A stretch of 64,000 nt of DNA from Furcasterigmium furcatum (Eukaryota > Ascomycota > Sordariomycetes > Glomerellales > Plectosphaerellaceae): positions 5,801,626 through 5,865,625 of the forward strand of contig BCIA01000002.1 of assembly GCA_001599815.1 (NCBI GenBank), in the 5' to 3' direction. Shown here piece after piece: positions 1-10,236 of the stretch. The notes below the pieces were generated by a model that had not been told where the DNA came from, made no database searches, and worked only from the letters and a program-made list of their open reading frames with translations. The translations under genes were made by a program, and so were the position numbers. Position 1 is the stretch's first letter. The number at the start of each line of letters is the position of its first letter.

Positions 1-495
1 CGAACGGCAGGCAACCTGGTCTGGAACTTGGGTGTCTTTTGCTTTCTCGGCCCCCAGCTGCTGTGAACCCCCTTTTCCTTCACTACCTTACCTACCTTCA
101 CTGTACCTACCAAGGCCTGGGGCCTTGTAGCGCTTGCGCGAGCAAAACCGCCTTCAAGGGGAGATCGGAGCATAGAGCTTCCTCTTCGACTTTCATCATC
201 ATCATCACACTGAGAAGGGATCTGGATCTGGGATCCCCCGGCTCTTCCACGCCTGTCCTGTCTGCAGAGAGAGAGGAGTGTACGTATCAAATGTCTCTTG
301 TTTCCGTCTTGTCATTGCCGAGGTGGTTCTGTCGCTCTGGAAGTTTTCCGTCATGGCGTTTTCGGTTGCTGATCGGCCCAAAGGACCTACAGACGGCTCC
401 TGTACTTCGCATGAATTGACCTCGTTGATTCAAGCTTTCCTCACAAGACCAAGATTCTCACACTATCACAATAGCCTTCACAGCCATCATTCAAC
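1..495. other. Promoter and 5' leader of the CPSF6-like gene
   Basis: No coding signal is recognisable here. The stretch is pyrimidine-rich near the downstream ATG and contains short unconnected reading frames only. It is best read as promoter plus transcribed leader of the gene starting at 496. Confidence 0.5.
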
Positions 496-1705
496 ATGGC
501 CGAAGACGAGTTCGAAATCGATATCTACGGCGACGAGCCTCAGAACAACCAGGAGGGTAACAACGAGGGCTACGACGGCCAGCAGACCAACGGCCACGCG
601 GAGGACGGCTACGAGCAGACCCAGCAGCAGCAGCCCGAGGATGAGCACCACGGCGACCAGCAAGAGGCGCCTGCGCCCCAGCAGGGCGTCAAGCGCAAGG
701 GCGACGACAGGCCCGTTGACCCCGGCGCCACCAGCGCCTTGACGGTCTCGGACCTGAACTGGTGGAACACCGACGACGACGTTCGGGGTTGGGCACGACA
801 GGCTCACTGCGAGGACGAGCTCAAGGACATTACCTTTAGTGAACATAAAGTCAACGGAAAGAGCAAGGGGTAGGTCTTTCTGAACCTCCCTCCACATTCT
901 CGTTCTGACAAGATTTCCAGCCAAGCATACGTCGAGTTCACCTCCCAGCAAGCCGCGACGGCAGCCAAGCACTTCATCGACTCGATTGAAGGTAGCGTGG
1001 CCGGCCAGAAGAAGCACAATGTCATCTACACCAACCCGCACGCGAACCCTTTCCGCACGCTTCCCAAGGATGCCCCCAACAGGCAGGGCAAGGATGCCCA
1101 GGGCAACCGCGGTGGCCAGGGTTACAACGAGCGCGGCGGAGGCAACTTCCGAGACGGCAACTTCAGGGGCCGTGGCCACTTTGCCGGACGCGGCGGTGGC
1201 ATGAACCAAAACTTCAACCGCAACTTCTCGGGTAACATGGGCGGTGGCGGCGGTGGCTACAACCAGAACATGGGAGGCGGTTTCAACCAGAACATGGGTG
1301 TTGGCTTCGGCGGCGGCGGTTACAACCGCGGCGGAGGCTTCGGCGGTGGCATGCGCGGCGGTCCCGGCGGTATGCGGGGCGGCCGCGGCGGCATGAACAG
1401 CATGGGAGGCATGGGTATGGGTCCAATGGGCGGTATGCCCATGGGAGGTAACATGGGAGGTAATATGGGAGGTATGCCTAACCCCATGGGCATGATGGGA
1501 GGCGGTATGCCGGGTATGTGTCCCCGCATTTTCCCTCAGTATCCGCTCCTTCTCGAGTGAAGGCTGACTGACCCCTCTAGGCTTCCAAGGCATGCAGCCG
1601 CACTTCAACCCCGGGTTCTTCGGCGGCGGCGGCAACCAGGGAGGAGGCGGCGGTGGTGGTGAATGGGGCAACCCCCATGGCGCGAAGCGACCACGCCCCG
1701 AGTAG
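496..1705 (+). CDS. CPSF6-like RRM protein with Gly-rich tail
   Basis: Three exons (496-869, 921-1513, 1581-1705) give 363 residues. An acidic, Gln-rich N-terminus is followed by one RRM at about residues 78-150. Its first strand and helix (ALTVSDLNWWNTDDDVRGW) and the NGKSKGQAYVEF RNP1 region match the CPSF6/CFIm68 type of RRM. The C-terminal 190 residues are a Gly/Met/Asn/Arg-rich low-complexity domain with RGG motifs, ending in AKRPRPE. Family knowledge points to nuclear pre-mRNA 3'-end processing or mRNP assembly; the tail suggests RNA binding and condensation. Both introns have GT-AG ends (870-920 and 1514-1580). Retaining intron 2 would replace the last 41 residues by a short alternative tail that stops at 1560. 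The start is the first ATG of the frame and has an AACATGG context. The exact ortholog name is uncertain. Confidence 0.88.
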
Positions 1706-2743
1706 GCTCCGGCGTGGCCTGCGACGCCTGTCCCAGCTTCGGGCTTTGCCCCTGAATCTGGCTACTTCTGTGGCTCTGTTTACCAAGAAAGATGCAACCC
1801 GCATGCCGCGAAGAGAGCACGCATGGATTCGTGGAGTCTGCTGCGGGCTGTTCCGAGATTCTGCTCCAAGCTTTGAACTCAGTCTTCAATGCTTCTGGCC
1901 TCGGCTTTCATGGCAAACAGGGAGGCGGCGGTGGCGGACGGGCTACTTGTATGATAATTGCACCAGGGCGATGCCCAGGTGGACTTCACAGGGCTTGTAT
2001 GGGCGTTACGAGGATTGCTTTTTGTGACTTCCCGGCATGGGATCACGGGGAAAGGGGCTATCAATATCAATTCAACACTTTTGTGCTAACGGGGGCAAAC
2101 TGTCCCGGGCCTTGCTTCTAGTGATCTAATGATCCTATAAATACTGTAGGCCGCCCCAGTCTCATAGACTAAACCGTGCCTTGGAACCCGGAACATTGTC
2201 ACACAGAGCCGTTCTCTCCCCCTAGTGAAGCAACCGCCGCTCCAGGGCCGGACCTTGGGTGACAACGGCGGCCGGTCAAACATAAACCGGGCCCGGGGCC
2301 CCGCCCGGCCGCTGCACCACCTTCCTCAAGAATAGGGAGACGTTCTTCTAGGTAGTCGAGAAGAAAACCCCCTCTTACTGAGAAGGCATGGGGTGAGCGA
2401 GAAATCCAGCCACCTTTGAATGATTTACTATGTTGTAGTAGGTAGTACAGTGTCGTACGGTACCTGAATTTGTGCCGTGCTGTCGTGTACCTGAGCGTCC
2501 CCCCACTGATCTTGCCTTTACCTGGGTACTGAGGTACCTTTGCTGCTTATGTCATAATATCCATTCCAACCGTTCTTGATGAGGGGCAGACAACCTGATC
2601 GCCAGAGGGTCAAGGTTCGGCCACGAGCTCCAGAACTTTGTCTTTTCCCAATCAGCCCAGAAATCCAACCGCGAAAAATCGACTGCCAGGCCATACTAGC
2701 CACACGTTAAAGCTTCCCAAGCGACCGGACATCATTTAGCAAC
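1706..2743. other. Intergenic: 3' end of the RRM gene and PDCD5 promoter
   Basis: No conserved frame is visible on either strand. Around 2425-2530 the DNA is rich in GTAC/TAGGTA-type short motifs (ggtagtacag, gtacggtacctg, gtactgaggtacc), with no obvious larger repeat unit. Confidence 0.5.
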
Positions 2744-3262
2744 ATGGACGACGGTGAACTGGAGGCGGTCAGTCCCCCAATGACCCCTCAATGGAGGGGC
2801 CACACCCTGACATCTCGCAGATTCGCAAGGCCCGGCTCGAGCAGCTCAAGAGCCAGCGCGGCGGGGGAAGCTCCGGCGGAGGTGGTAACGACCAGCAGAG
2901 GCAAGCCGAGCAGAGGCAGTATGTCCCCCGGGTTCTCAGCTCTTCCGCGCAGCCGACATGACCAACTAAAATGCTACAGGCAGCAGGAAAAGGAGGCCCG
3001 CGAGAGCATCCTCGGGCAGATCCTCCACCCCGAAGCAGCCGATCGCCTGGGGCGCATCCGACTCGTCAAGGAGGAGCGCGCGACCGAAGTCGAGAACCGC
3101 CTGATCATGCTGGCACAGTCCGGCCAGCTGCGGCAGAAGGTCACCGAGGCCCAGCTCAAGGAGCTTCTGAACGCCGTCTCGGACAACAAGGAGGAGCAGA
3201 AGATCGTGGTCAACCGGCGCAAGGGGTGGGACGACGATGATGACGACCTGCTGGATCTCTAA
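2744..3262 (+). CDS. PDCD5: PDCD5 / TFAR19-family DNA-binding protein
   Basis: Exons 2744-2767, 2821-2918 and 2980-3262 encode 134 residues, the usual size for the family (about 125-135). The 8-residue first exon (MDDGELEA) joins to IRKARLEQLKSQ, the conserved N-terminal helix. A Gly/Gln-rich linker and the helical core (ESILGQILHPEAADRL, LVKEERATEVENRLI, GQLRQKVTEAQLKELL) follow. The tail NRRKGWDDDDDD matches the acidic PDCD5 C-terminus. Members bind DNA or chaperonin and are linked to apoptosis and TIP60 in animals; fungal roles are poorly defined. The two introns (53 and 61 bases) together total a multiple of three and contain no in-frame stop, so the unspliced frame is also open. The gene converges on COQ4, with 176 bases between the stops. 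Confidence 0.93.
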   Translation: MDDGELEAVSPPMTPQWRGHTLTSRRFARPGSSSSRASAAGEAPAEVVTTSRGKPSRGSMSPGFSALPRSRHDQLKCYRQQEKEARESILGQILHPEAADRLGRIRLVKEERATEVENRLIMLAQSGQLRQKVTEAQLKELLNAVSDNKEEQKIVVNRRKGWDDDDDDLLDL

Positions 3263-3438
3263 TGCGCTGCCCCCGCACATACTTCGCACCGAGAGCATCG
3301 TCCGCATTGGCGTATTAGGCGTTCTGGAGCGGCCTCGCCGCGTTTGATTATTGATTCGGGTGGTCTATTGCTCAACGCTTATTCGAGCGGAATATGGTAC
3401 AAAAAAATGGTACACGTGGTGTGAAGAGAGACTCCTGC

Positions 3439-4381
3439 TCATGGGGCAACGGGAGCCGCCGCCTGCTCTGCTGCGGCCGCGGCCTCCTTTGCCCTCTTCC
3501 TCGCCTCCCTGTCGCGCTTGCGGATGTTCCTGAGGTCGGGCGGCGCCTCGATGCCCAACTCCGCCCTCAACTCGTTGACGTCCCGCTCGAGCACCTCCTC
3601 CCAGTACACGTTGATCACCGCCTTCGCCCTGGCGCCGTTGCGGATCGCCCAGGGGCCGTAGATCTCGCGGAACCGCTCCCTCTCCTTCTTCTTCATCGTG
3701 AAGTAGCTCCCCACGGCCAGGCCGGTCATGGGGATGAGCGTGTTCATGAACTCGAAGGCCTTGAGCGCGACCTCTCCCTCGCGCCACACGGGCAGGCCGA
3801 CGAGGGCGTGGTAGAAGTCGTGGCACTCGCGGTATCGCTGCATGACATATGCGCACTCCTCGTCGTCGATGTAGCGCACGTGGGCACGGGAATCGGGGGT
3901 GACGCCCTCGCGATCGAGCCAGGCGACGTAGTTGCGGCCGACGGTGTTGTCGGGCAGAGATCGGAGACGCTCGAGGTTGAGAGACGTCGAGGTCAGGCGC
4001 GGCCGGTCGCGGAGGATGCGCCGACCTGTCGGATCGGCCAGCATGGAATCTCGGAGTCGGGGGAGGAAGTAGGGCGTTGCGGTCGTCTCGCCGACCGTGG
4101 CGATCATATCTAGGCGGAGATGTCAGACTGGGAGGCGGATGGCGGGGCAAGAAGTCCGGCCTACCTGGGCGAGTTGGGTCGAAGAAGGCCGTGATCATGG
4201 ACCCGATGGCGAGGGCACCGCGCTCAGTCCTTGTCAGGGGAACATGGCCCGGGTAGTTGGGCGGCGGGCGGTTGAGCACCGAGAACTGTCGCGAGTTGGA
4301 TGATGAGCATGATGCGCAAGTTGCGAGGCGGACGATCTGCCGGGATGTGGCCGCCGTAGGTATGCTGCAGATGGACTTCAT
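3439..4381 (-). CDS. COQ4: Coq4, ubiquinone biosynthesis protein
   Basis: Exons 4381-4165 and 4109-3439 (phase-1 intron of 55 bases) give 295 residues. The N-terminus is rich in Ser, Arg and Ala and lacks acidic residues, as expected of a mitochondrial presequence. The joined segment FDPTRPDMIATVGETTA is the hallmark Coq4 start. The metal-binding motif HDxxHx11E is present: H169, D170, H173 and E185 within CHDFYHALVGLP. Coq4 is a peripheral inner-membrane protein on the matrix side. It organises the coenzyme Q synthome and is implicated in C1 decarboxylation/hydroxylation of the Q head group. The Ala/Lys-rich C-terminal extension (EARKRAKEAAAAAEQ) is typical of filamentous fungi. It diverges from the SET gene at 5139. 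Confidence 0.96.
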
Positions 4382-5138
4382 TGTGAACTTCGACCTCAGG
4401 CAAGCTGAAAGGACGTCGTAATGAGTCGGAAAGAAGCTCTGCGCGGCTGCAGACCGTGGTATGAGAAATCGAGCAATCGTATGATGCCGAGATGTTCTGA
4501 AGCTTTGGACAAGGGTTCATTTAGGTCGCGGCAATCGGCATGCTGGAGCTCCGACCTCGAAATGACCAGCCAATCAGAGCCCCCAATGCACTGATCCCTG
4601 CCTTCCAGACCTTCGGGACTCTTCAGTGCTGCGGATGAGTCTTACAGGCCCTGACAAATGGTGTTATCCCTGTCAAGTTGACCTCACTCACTCCTCCATC
4701 CTCGCAACAGTCATAACTGTTTCCTTCACATCGTCTTTTGAAAACACATCTTGGCCATTCTTGAGTCATTCTTTTCTAGCATTGAGCCATCAGCAGCCAT
4801 CCGTTCGTTGCACACCGAGCGACTGACCATCATTTCCACTTCTGAGTCCCAGTCTCTCCTCCAAAGGGCCAGTCACTCTTGAGTCTCCTCTGTCCAGCGT
4901 CTTGGCCTTCCATCAGGGTCGGAAATACGTGGCCAATCCAGCTACCCTTCCGTCTCGATATTTGTTCTTTGGAACCGCTAAAAGTCCTCGGCATCCCTCA
5001 GAACTATATCCAGTTCCGCAAGCGCTGATGCCGACTCCCTGACAAGAAGAAAGGATATATCGTGACACAAGACAAGAGGCTATTTCATCTCTCTGAAGCC
5101 GCACTCAAAGTCTGTCGACCTGGTCAGCAGCCGCCATC
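4382..5138. promoter_or_regulatory. Divergent promoter between COQ4 and the SET-domain gene
   Basis: This 757-base spacer separates two genes transcribed away from each other. A CCAAT pentamer lies at 4570-4574 (ccaatcag), 189 bases upstream of the COQ4 ATG. That is a plausible HAP-complex site for a respiratory gene, though this is inference. Pyrimidine tracts at about 4680-4780 probably belong to the SET-gene leader. No coding signal was seen. Confidence 0.4.
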
Positions 5139-6278
5139 ATGGAAGCGAACCTGCGCCTCATCGACTGGGCAAAAACCCAGAACATCACCCTCAATGGGAT
5201 CAGCCCCCACGCTTTCGAGGGCCGCGGAATAGGTCTCATCGCGAACCGCAAGCTCAAGGAGGGCGAGGTCATTCTGGAGGTTCCTGTCGCATCCATCAAG
5301 ACACTGGACACAGTACCCCAGTCTGTCACGAAGAAGCTTCCAGCGCCCCCTGATATGACTGTCCATGGCCTCCTCGCCCTGGACCTTGCGATCGACGCTT
5401 CAGGCTTTCCCCAGCCTTGGCGGGACGTCCTGCCCTCCCGAGAAGACATCTCAACTCTACCCTTGACATGGGATGACCGTCTGCACCAATATCTCCCCAC
5501 GAGATCTAGGGAGCTCCTCGAGAAGCAGAAGGAAAAGTTCACCAAGGACTACACGGCCTGCCAAGCAGCATTCCCGGACCTCGACGAAGACGCCTACAGG
5601 CACGCCTGGCTCCTCGTCAACTCCCGTACCTTCTACCACACGACTACCAAGACCTCTAGGTTACCGAAGGAGGACCACCTCTCCCTCCAGCCCGTGGCAG
5701 ACCTCTTCAACCACGCCGCGCGCGGCTGCAAGGTCGCCTTCACCGACGACTCGTACACCATCAGTACGAACGCGCCCTACGCCCGCGGCGACGAAATCCC
5801 CATCTGCTACGGGCGGCACAGCAATGACTTCCTCCTCGTCGAGTACGGCTTCATCCTCGCCGACGACACCAACGAGTGGGACGAGGTCAACCTCGATGAG
5901 CTCCTGATCCCACGCCTGCGGAAGCCCGCGTCCCGGAAGCGGGACCTCGAGGAAGCGGGCTTCTGGGGCCGGTACATGCTCGACTCGGAGACGGTGTGCT
6001 TCCGCACGCAGGTTGCGCTGCGCAGTCTCGCTGTTCAGGGGTCGACGTGGCTGAGTTTCGCGGAGGGGAGCGACAACGGTGATGCCTCGGAGAGGAAGGT
6101 CCAGGCGACGCTGAAGACCCTGTTTGAGGAATTTGACGAGGAGATCGACGAGACAATCTCCAAGGTCGAGGAGTTGGGCGAGGATGTTGGCGAGGCCTTC
6201 CAGAGGGAGACTATCGTGAGGCGGTGGAAGCAGATCCAGGACATGGTCCAGGCTGCGCTGTCGAGAATCAGGACGTAA
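5139..6278 (+). CDS. SET-domain lysine methyltransferase, SETD6/RKM-like
   Basis: This intronless 379-residue protein starts at an ATG with ATCATGG context. The SET domain has its N-terminal strand at residues 28-50 (GRGIGLIANRKLKEGEVILEVP). An iSET insertion follows, then VADLFNHAA, with the catalytic-pocket Asn-His at 191-192. RHSNDFLLVEYGF, with YG at 224-225 and EYGF at 235-238, completes the AdoMet and lysine-channel motifs. The C-terminal half fits the Rubisco-LSMT substrate-binding helical domain found in SETD6 and yeast Rkm proteins. These enzymes methylate lysines on ribosomal proteins, translation factors or chromatin proteins; the substrate here cannot be told from sequence. It converges with the interrupted gene ending at 6391. 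Confidence 0.92.
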   Translation: MEANLRLIDWAKTQNITLNGISPHAFEGRGIGLIANRKLKEGEVILEVPVASIKTLDTVPQSVTKKLPAPPDMTVHGLLALDLAIDASGFPQPWRDVLPSREDISTLPLTWDDRLHQYLPTRSRELLEKQKEKFTKDYTACQAAFPDLDEDAYRHAWLLVNSRTFYHTTTKTSRLPKEDHLSLQPVADLFNHAARGCKVAFTDDSYTISTNAPYARGDEIPICYGRHSNDFLLVEYGFILADDTNEWDEVNLDELLIPRLRKPASRKRDLEEAGFWGRYMLDSETVCFRTQVALRSLAVQGSTWLSFAEGSDNGDASERKVQATLKTLFEEFDEEIDETISKVEELGEDVGEAFQRETIVRRWKQIQDMVQAALSRIRT

Positions 6279-6390
6279 GATACATCAGATAGAAAAATAG
6301 CGGTGCTTTGACTGATGATGAATTGGCGTCACAAAAAACTCATGATCTTACAGTCTGACTTTACCGAAGCACCGACCAGGAGCTCACCTT

Positions 6391-7130
6391 CTAGTTTGAC
6401 ACTGTGACGGCCTTGTTGGCGTACTTGGAACCCTCAAGCCCAGCGGCGACATCCACCATCCACATCGCACAGCTCTCCCGCGTGATGAGAAACGACGCCC
6501 CGGGCTCATCCCCGGCGAATGTGCGGACAGGCTTGCGTCCGGCCATCGTCAGGCCCACGGCCCGGGCCATGGTCCACTCCACATCGCTCCCAGCCATGCC
6601 ACTGATCTCCTTGTCGATGGCGTTGTGGTCTTCGTATGTGAAGCTGAGGTTGGTGCGTGAGATTAGAAGGCGTTGGTACCACGGCGTGGTGGTCCAGCTG
6701 TCGCCAACACCGTGGGCGCTCATGACGACGAGCCGGGCTGGCCTGCCGGTCTTGCGGAGGGCAGTGGTGACATTACCCACGGCGCCGGTGATGAAGCGCG
6801 GAGGGGCGACCGGCTTCGCCCAAGGCATGTCCGAGGCCCTGTTCGCGTTGAGATAGACGACGACCCCATCGACGGGATTCTTGGTTAGAACGGCCGGCTC
6901 GACGTCTTCGAGCTTGGAGACCGAGCCGGTGATGACGGTCAGGTTCTCGTGCGGCTAGAGTGAGGACGCGTTCCGGACGATGGCAGTCAATTGATAACCT
7001 AAGTCAAAGGTCAATTCTGGAAAACTTCCTCGGAACTCCCGTGGCATGAGCACGCACCTTTCTCCAGGGCGTACTTGATGCCAAACTGGCCAGTCCTCCC
7101 GGATCCGCCCAGCACAAGCAGATGAACCAT
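6391..7130 (-). pseudogene. NAD(P)-binding Rossmann protein (NmrA/averufin-oxidase-A-like) with in-frame stop
   Basis: Exon 1 (7130-7058) encodes MVHLLVLGGSGRTGQFGIKY, with a GGSGRTG nucleotide-binding loop. A 59-base GT-AG intron (7057-6999) joins it in frame to GYQLTAIVRNASSL. A TAG at 6957-6955 (codon 39) then interrupts the frame, and homology resumes at once with PHENLTVITGSV. Beyond this the frame is open to the stop at 6391, giving 225 sense codons in all, close to the family size. Downstream segments (VDGVVVYLNANRASD, RLVVMSAHGVGDS, a C-terminal VTVSN) are typical of fungal NAD(P)H-binding proteins. Members are atypical SDRs, often redox sensors or oxidoreductases. GAG-to-TAG is the simplest lesion. 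No canonical splice removes the TAG: the only candidate segment is 24 bases. It could be a pseudogene, a strain-specific null or a sequence error. Confidence 0.7.
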
Positions 7131-7414
7131 CGCGACAAGGTATGTCCAAAATCAGGTTGGAGACGCAGTCAGTGCCATTTGGGATGAACATAGAGGTAAA
7201 GGCTTCGCCGCTATTTGTATCAGATCGCTCGGCGAGGATGCAGTGGCACGAATCCCGCAAAGTCCGCCGACTTTGCGGCTTTGCGGCCAGCCATCTCAAC
7301 AAGTCCGATACCCCGGCGCCATTGCCATGCATCTCCGCAGGCGTTGAAGAGTCACCAACACAACCTAGAGATTCTCGAAGGTGTTGTAGCATTGGCCAAT
7401 CTCTCTTCCTCCGC

Positions 7415-7975
7415 TCAGGGCACAGCCTCCCTCCCTTCCAGCATGTCCCAAGTCGGCTTGGGCAACATCTGGTCCGATCCGCTTTCATACCTCCCTTCGT
7501 CGGTCTTCTTTCCCACGTAGTCCCTGGCCACCTTCTCGACCTTTTCCCAACTCAATTCAGCGGTACCGACGGCCCGTCCATCAGCGGCCAGCCTTGAGAG
7601 GACATTGGAAGTCCACGTGCCGCAGCGCCAGTTGGAATCATCCTGGACGACCGGCGTCGAGCGGATGATCTCGACCAGGCGCTTCTCGTCTACGATCTTC
7701 GCAATCACGACGCGGCCGAGTAGATTGACTTCGTTTCGCACGTTTGCCACCTCGTGCTCCTCGTATGTCCAGCCTTTGCCGATTGGGTTCTTCACATGGT
7801 AGCGCATGCCGGGGACGGCATCTTCCTTTTCAACTTTGGGTCCGATGAGAAAGGCCCAGTGGTACCTGCAAAGCATCGTGAGAAACAGCAAGCAGGAGCA
7901 TGGAGAGAGGTGTGGACTCCGTCACCTCCGCTCTCCTTAGATGGAGAGGTACAGCCGTTTCTTATTGGACACCAT
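7415..7975 (-). pseudogene. Fungal hypothetical (DUF6914-like) gene with in-frame stop in codon 13
   Basis: Exon 1 (7975-7926) reads MVSNKKRLYLSI, then TAA at 7939-7937, then three codons. A 60-base intron (gtgacg...tttgcag, 7925-7866) joins to YHWAFLIGPKVEKEDAVPGMRYHVKNP, and the frame stays open to 7415. The N-terminal KKRLYL strand followed by YHWAFLIGPK is characteristic of a widespread Ascomycete family of about 170 residues with unknown function, which I associate with DUF6914 from memory. The stop lies exactly where the family normally has a Tyr-like residue, so TAC/TAT-to-TAA is likely. An unspliced start at 7891 (MLCRYHWAF) could still make a protein lacking the first strand. It lies 284 bases upstream of the other interrupted gene on the same strand. 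Confidence 0.6.
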
Positions 7976-8604
7976 TCTCGATTCGCCCAACTGACAGGGA
8001 CAAGCCGCTGCTGTGACAATGCAGTGTGCCGAGCCAAGTATTGGCAGGAATTGAAGAGACGAATGATAGAAGTGTTGGCCTCTACCTGCAGTTCAGGCGG
8101 GGGTTTGCGCCTTTATACACGACGCCCATCTGCTGTTGCTGTCTCGCAAGAGAAACATCCCAACGGAAGGGAAGGGCGCGGTGGGCTAAGTCTTGGTCGT
8201 AACCGCAACTCGCTTCCCCGTGAGTTCGAACATGGGAGTAGGTGAGACGTGGTAGATGCGCGAGACCTACAAAACTCCAAAATCGACTTGAAGTTGTAAG
8301 GAGGAAGTACCTAGTGATGCCATAGAAATGCCAGTAGTCGCAGGCCTCTGTAGGTGGATGCTGCTGTGGCGGACGCTCCACATGGTCAGTGCGCCTTATT
8401 GAAGGTTGCCAGCCATTAAGGTGGACGCGTCCGTCGGTCTTGGGCGCGTCACCCATCGATCACCCCAACAAGACCTCACTTACACCACACCTCAGCTCGA
8501 CCATCAGCCCTTCGAAAACGAGTCGCATCTGGAATATGCACCATTTGACACACCTAGCGGGACCTGTTGGATCTTCTTAGGGCCCGTCTTGGCCCAACAA
8601 TATC
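7976..8604. other. Divergent spacer upstream of CENP-T
   Basis: The spacer separates the interrupted minus-strand gene from CENP-T. No conserved frame, tRNA-like fold or repeat was recognised. Confidence 0.45.
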
Positions 8605-10219
8605 ATGGACGCCTCCTTCGATGAGTCCAGCTTGCTCGCAAACACACCCAAGCATCTCAACGTCCCCGGCAATACAGTGACGCCAACACTGCGCCAACGA
8701 GCGCGCAGCTTCGAGCCTCCGTCCACACGCCGATCTGTTCACACACCTACCCAGAATGCTCTCAGACCACCGAATTCCGCTCACCGAGGCTTATCGGCCT
8801 CGGGCAGGAGACGGAACAATGCGCCCACACCTCACGCCAAAGCGGCGTACAAGACCATCGATCAACGACGCGCCGCCATGACGCCCGGCAAAAGGAGACT
8901 CAGCCAGGCCCGGAGAGAATCGACCCTCGATCTACTGAACAGGCTGGGCCGGGTGCTGGCACCACAGTCTGACATTATTAGGTCTTCGTCCCCACCCCCG
9001 TCAACAAGTGCGAGGCCTCTCAGGAGCATAGAGGAAGACGACGACGATGACTTGCCGATTGATCGGCCGAACCTGACGTTACCGCTCAACGAGGATGAAG
9101 ACGACGACTTGGTACCGCCAAGATTCTCGATTCTCGAAGGAGACCTGACGATGGAGGAACCCCGGAGAGCCGTCAGTGAACGACCTTACCGGACATCCCT
9201 TGGAATGTCACGGATATCAGATTACTACAACCCGAACGATATGGAGCTCGACCAAACTGCAGGCCAGGCGTTCTTTCCTCCGCTGGGCATGGATCTGGAC
9301 GAAGAGGGAAGGGACGACACATATGAGCGGTGAGTTTCCACAGCCTTCACCTTCGAATTTTTTCATTTTTTTTTTTACTTTCATTCTAATCAAATTCTCA
9401 GAATTGAAGAGGATGCGAGGCGAGAATCGGCGGCGCCCAGACCAAGCGACTTCGGATTCGAGGTGCCGCTAGATGCTGACCCCGAGCCCTCTACATTCGT
9501 CATGCCCCTGGCACAGAGCTCACCGGAACGGCCCGCACCACTTGAAGGAGATGTGACAGGGCATATGATGCTGGCTGTTGACGATGAGGCCCAGTCTGAC
9601 CGTCCAGGAGGTGACTGGGGGGACATGGTGGACCAGGCGTCTGACGATGACGTTGATGTCGCAGAAGATGCCGATGCGGCAGATGCCACCATCACAGCCG
9701 CTGACCGACTCGATGCTGCCCGGAAAGGAAAGAGGAAGACCAAGCCCGGCTGGCGAGTCTCGAAACACGGCCATGCATATCCGCCGTTCCCCCCAGCTAC
9801 CGTCAAGCGCATCGCCGAAGAGTTCGCTAGGACGAGCGGCATCCCTAATCCCCGTATCGGGAAGGACACGCTGGCGGCGTTCCAGCAGGCGTCGGACTGG
9901 TTCTTCGAGCAGGTCGCCGAAGATCTCGGGGCATATGCAGCGCACGCGGGGCGCAAGACCATCAACGAGAGCGACATGGAGCTGGTTATGAAGAGGCAAG
10001 TGTACCCTTGGGTATCGTGTTGTACAGCATGACATATTCTGACAGTATTGTTACAGGCAGCGCCAGATCACCTCGACCAGCACAATCTTCTCCCTGGCAA
10101 CGCAGTACCTGCCCCAAGAGCTGGTGCGAGAACTGAGAATGCCGCCGCCAACCATACCCAAGAGGAGGCGACAGGAGACAAATCGAGCAGGGGAGGCGGC
10201 AGAGGCAGACGAAGCTTAA
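8605..10219 (+). CDS. CENP-T: CENP-T (Cnn1/Cnp20) inner-kinetochore histone-fold protein
   Basis: Exons 8605-9329, 9402-9999 and 10061-10219 give 493 residues. The N-terminal 400 residues are disordered, rich in Ser/Pro/Arg and then acidic, with S/T-P sites. They include a TPGKRRLSQARRESTLDLL segment resembling the Ndc80- or Mis12-recruiting tail of CENP-T. The C-terminal 110 residues form the histone fold: PPFPPATVKRIAEEFAR, TLAAFQQASDWFFEQVAEDL, KTINESDMELVMKRQRQI and YLPQELVRELRMP. The last two match the CENP-T C-terminal fold and its extension, which pairs with CENP-W. The protein bridges centromeric DNA to the outer kinetochore. Intron 1 (9330-9401) has a poly-T tract; intron 2 (10000-10060) splits the histone fold. 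The stop lies only 17 bases from that of SHY1 on the other strand. Confidence 0.93.
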
Positions 10220-10236
10220 GGTCAGGGGCGCAGTGT

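Noticed and set aside
487..1671. 394-codon minus-strand frame opposite the CPSF6-like gene
   Set aside because: It is the antisense of a Gly/Met-rich repetitive coding region; composition is a mirror image, with no domain and no proper start.
3365..4381. 338-codon minus-strand frame continuing COQ4 exon 1
   Set aside because: It reads through the intron into the wrong frame; the spliced product with HDxxH motif is the true gene.
8082..8456. 124-codon minus-strand frame upstream of CENP-T
   Set aside because: No similarity, unusual His/Arg composition, and it overlaps a divergent promoter.
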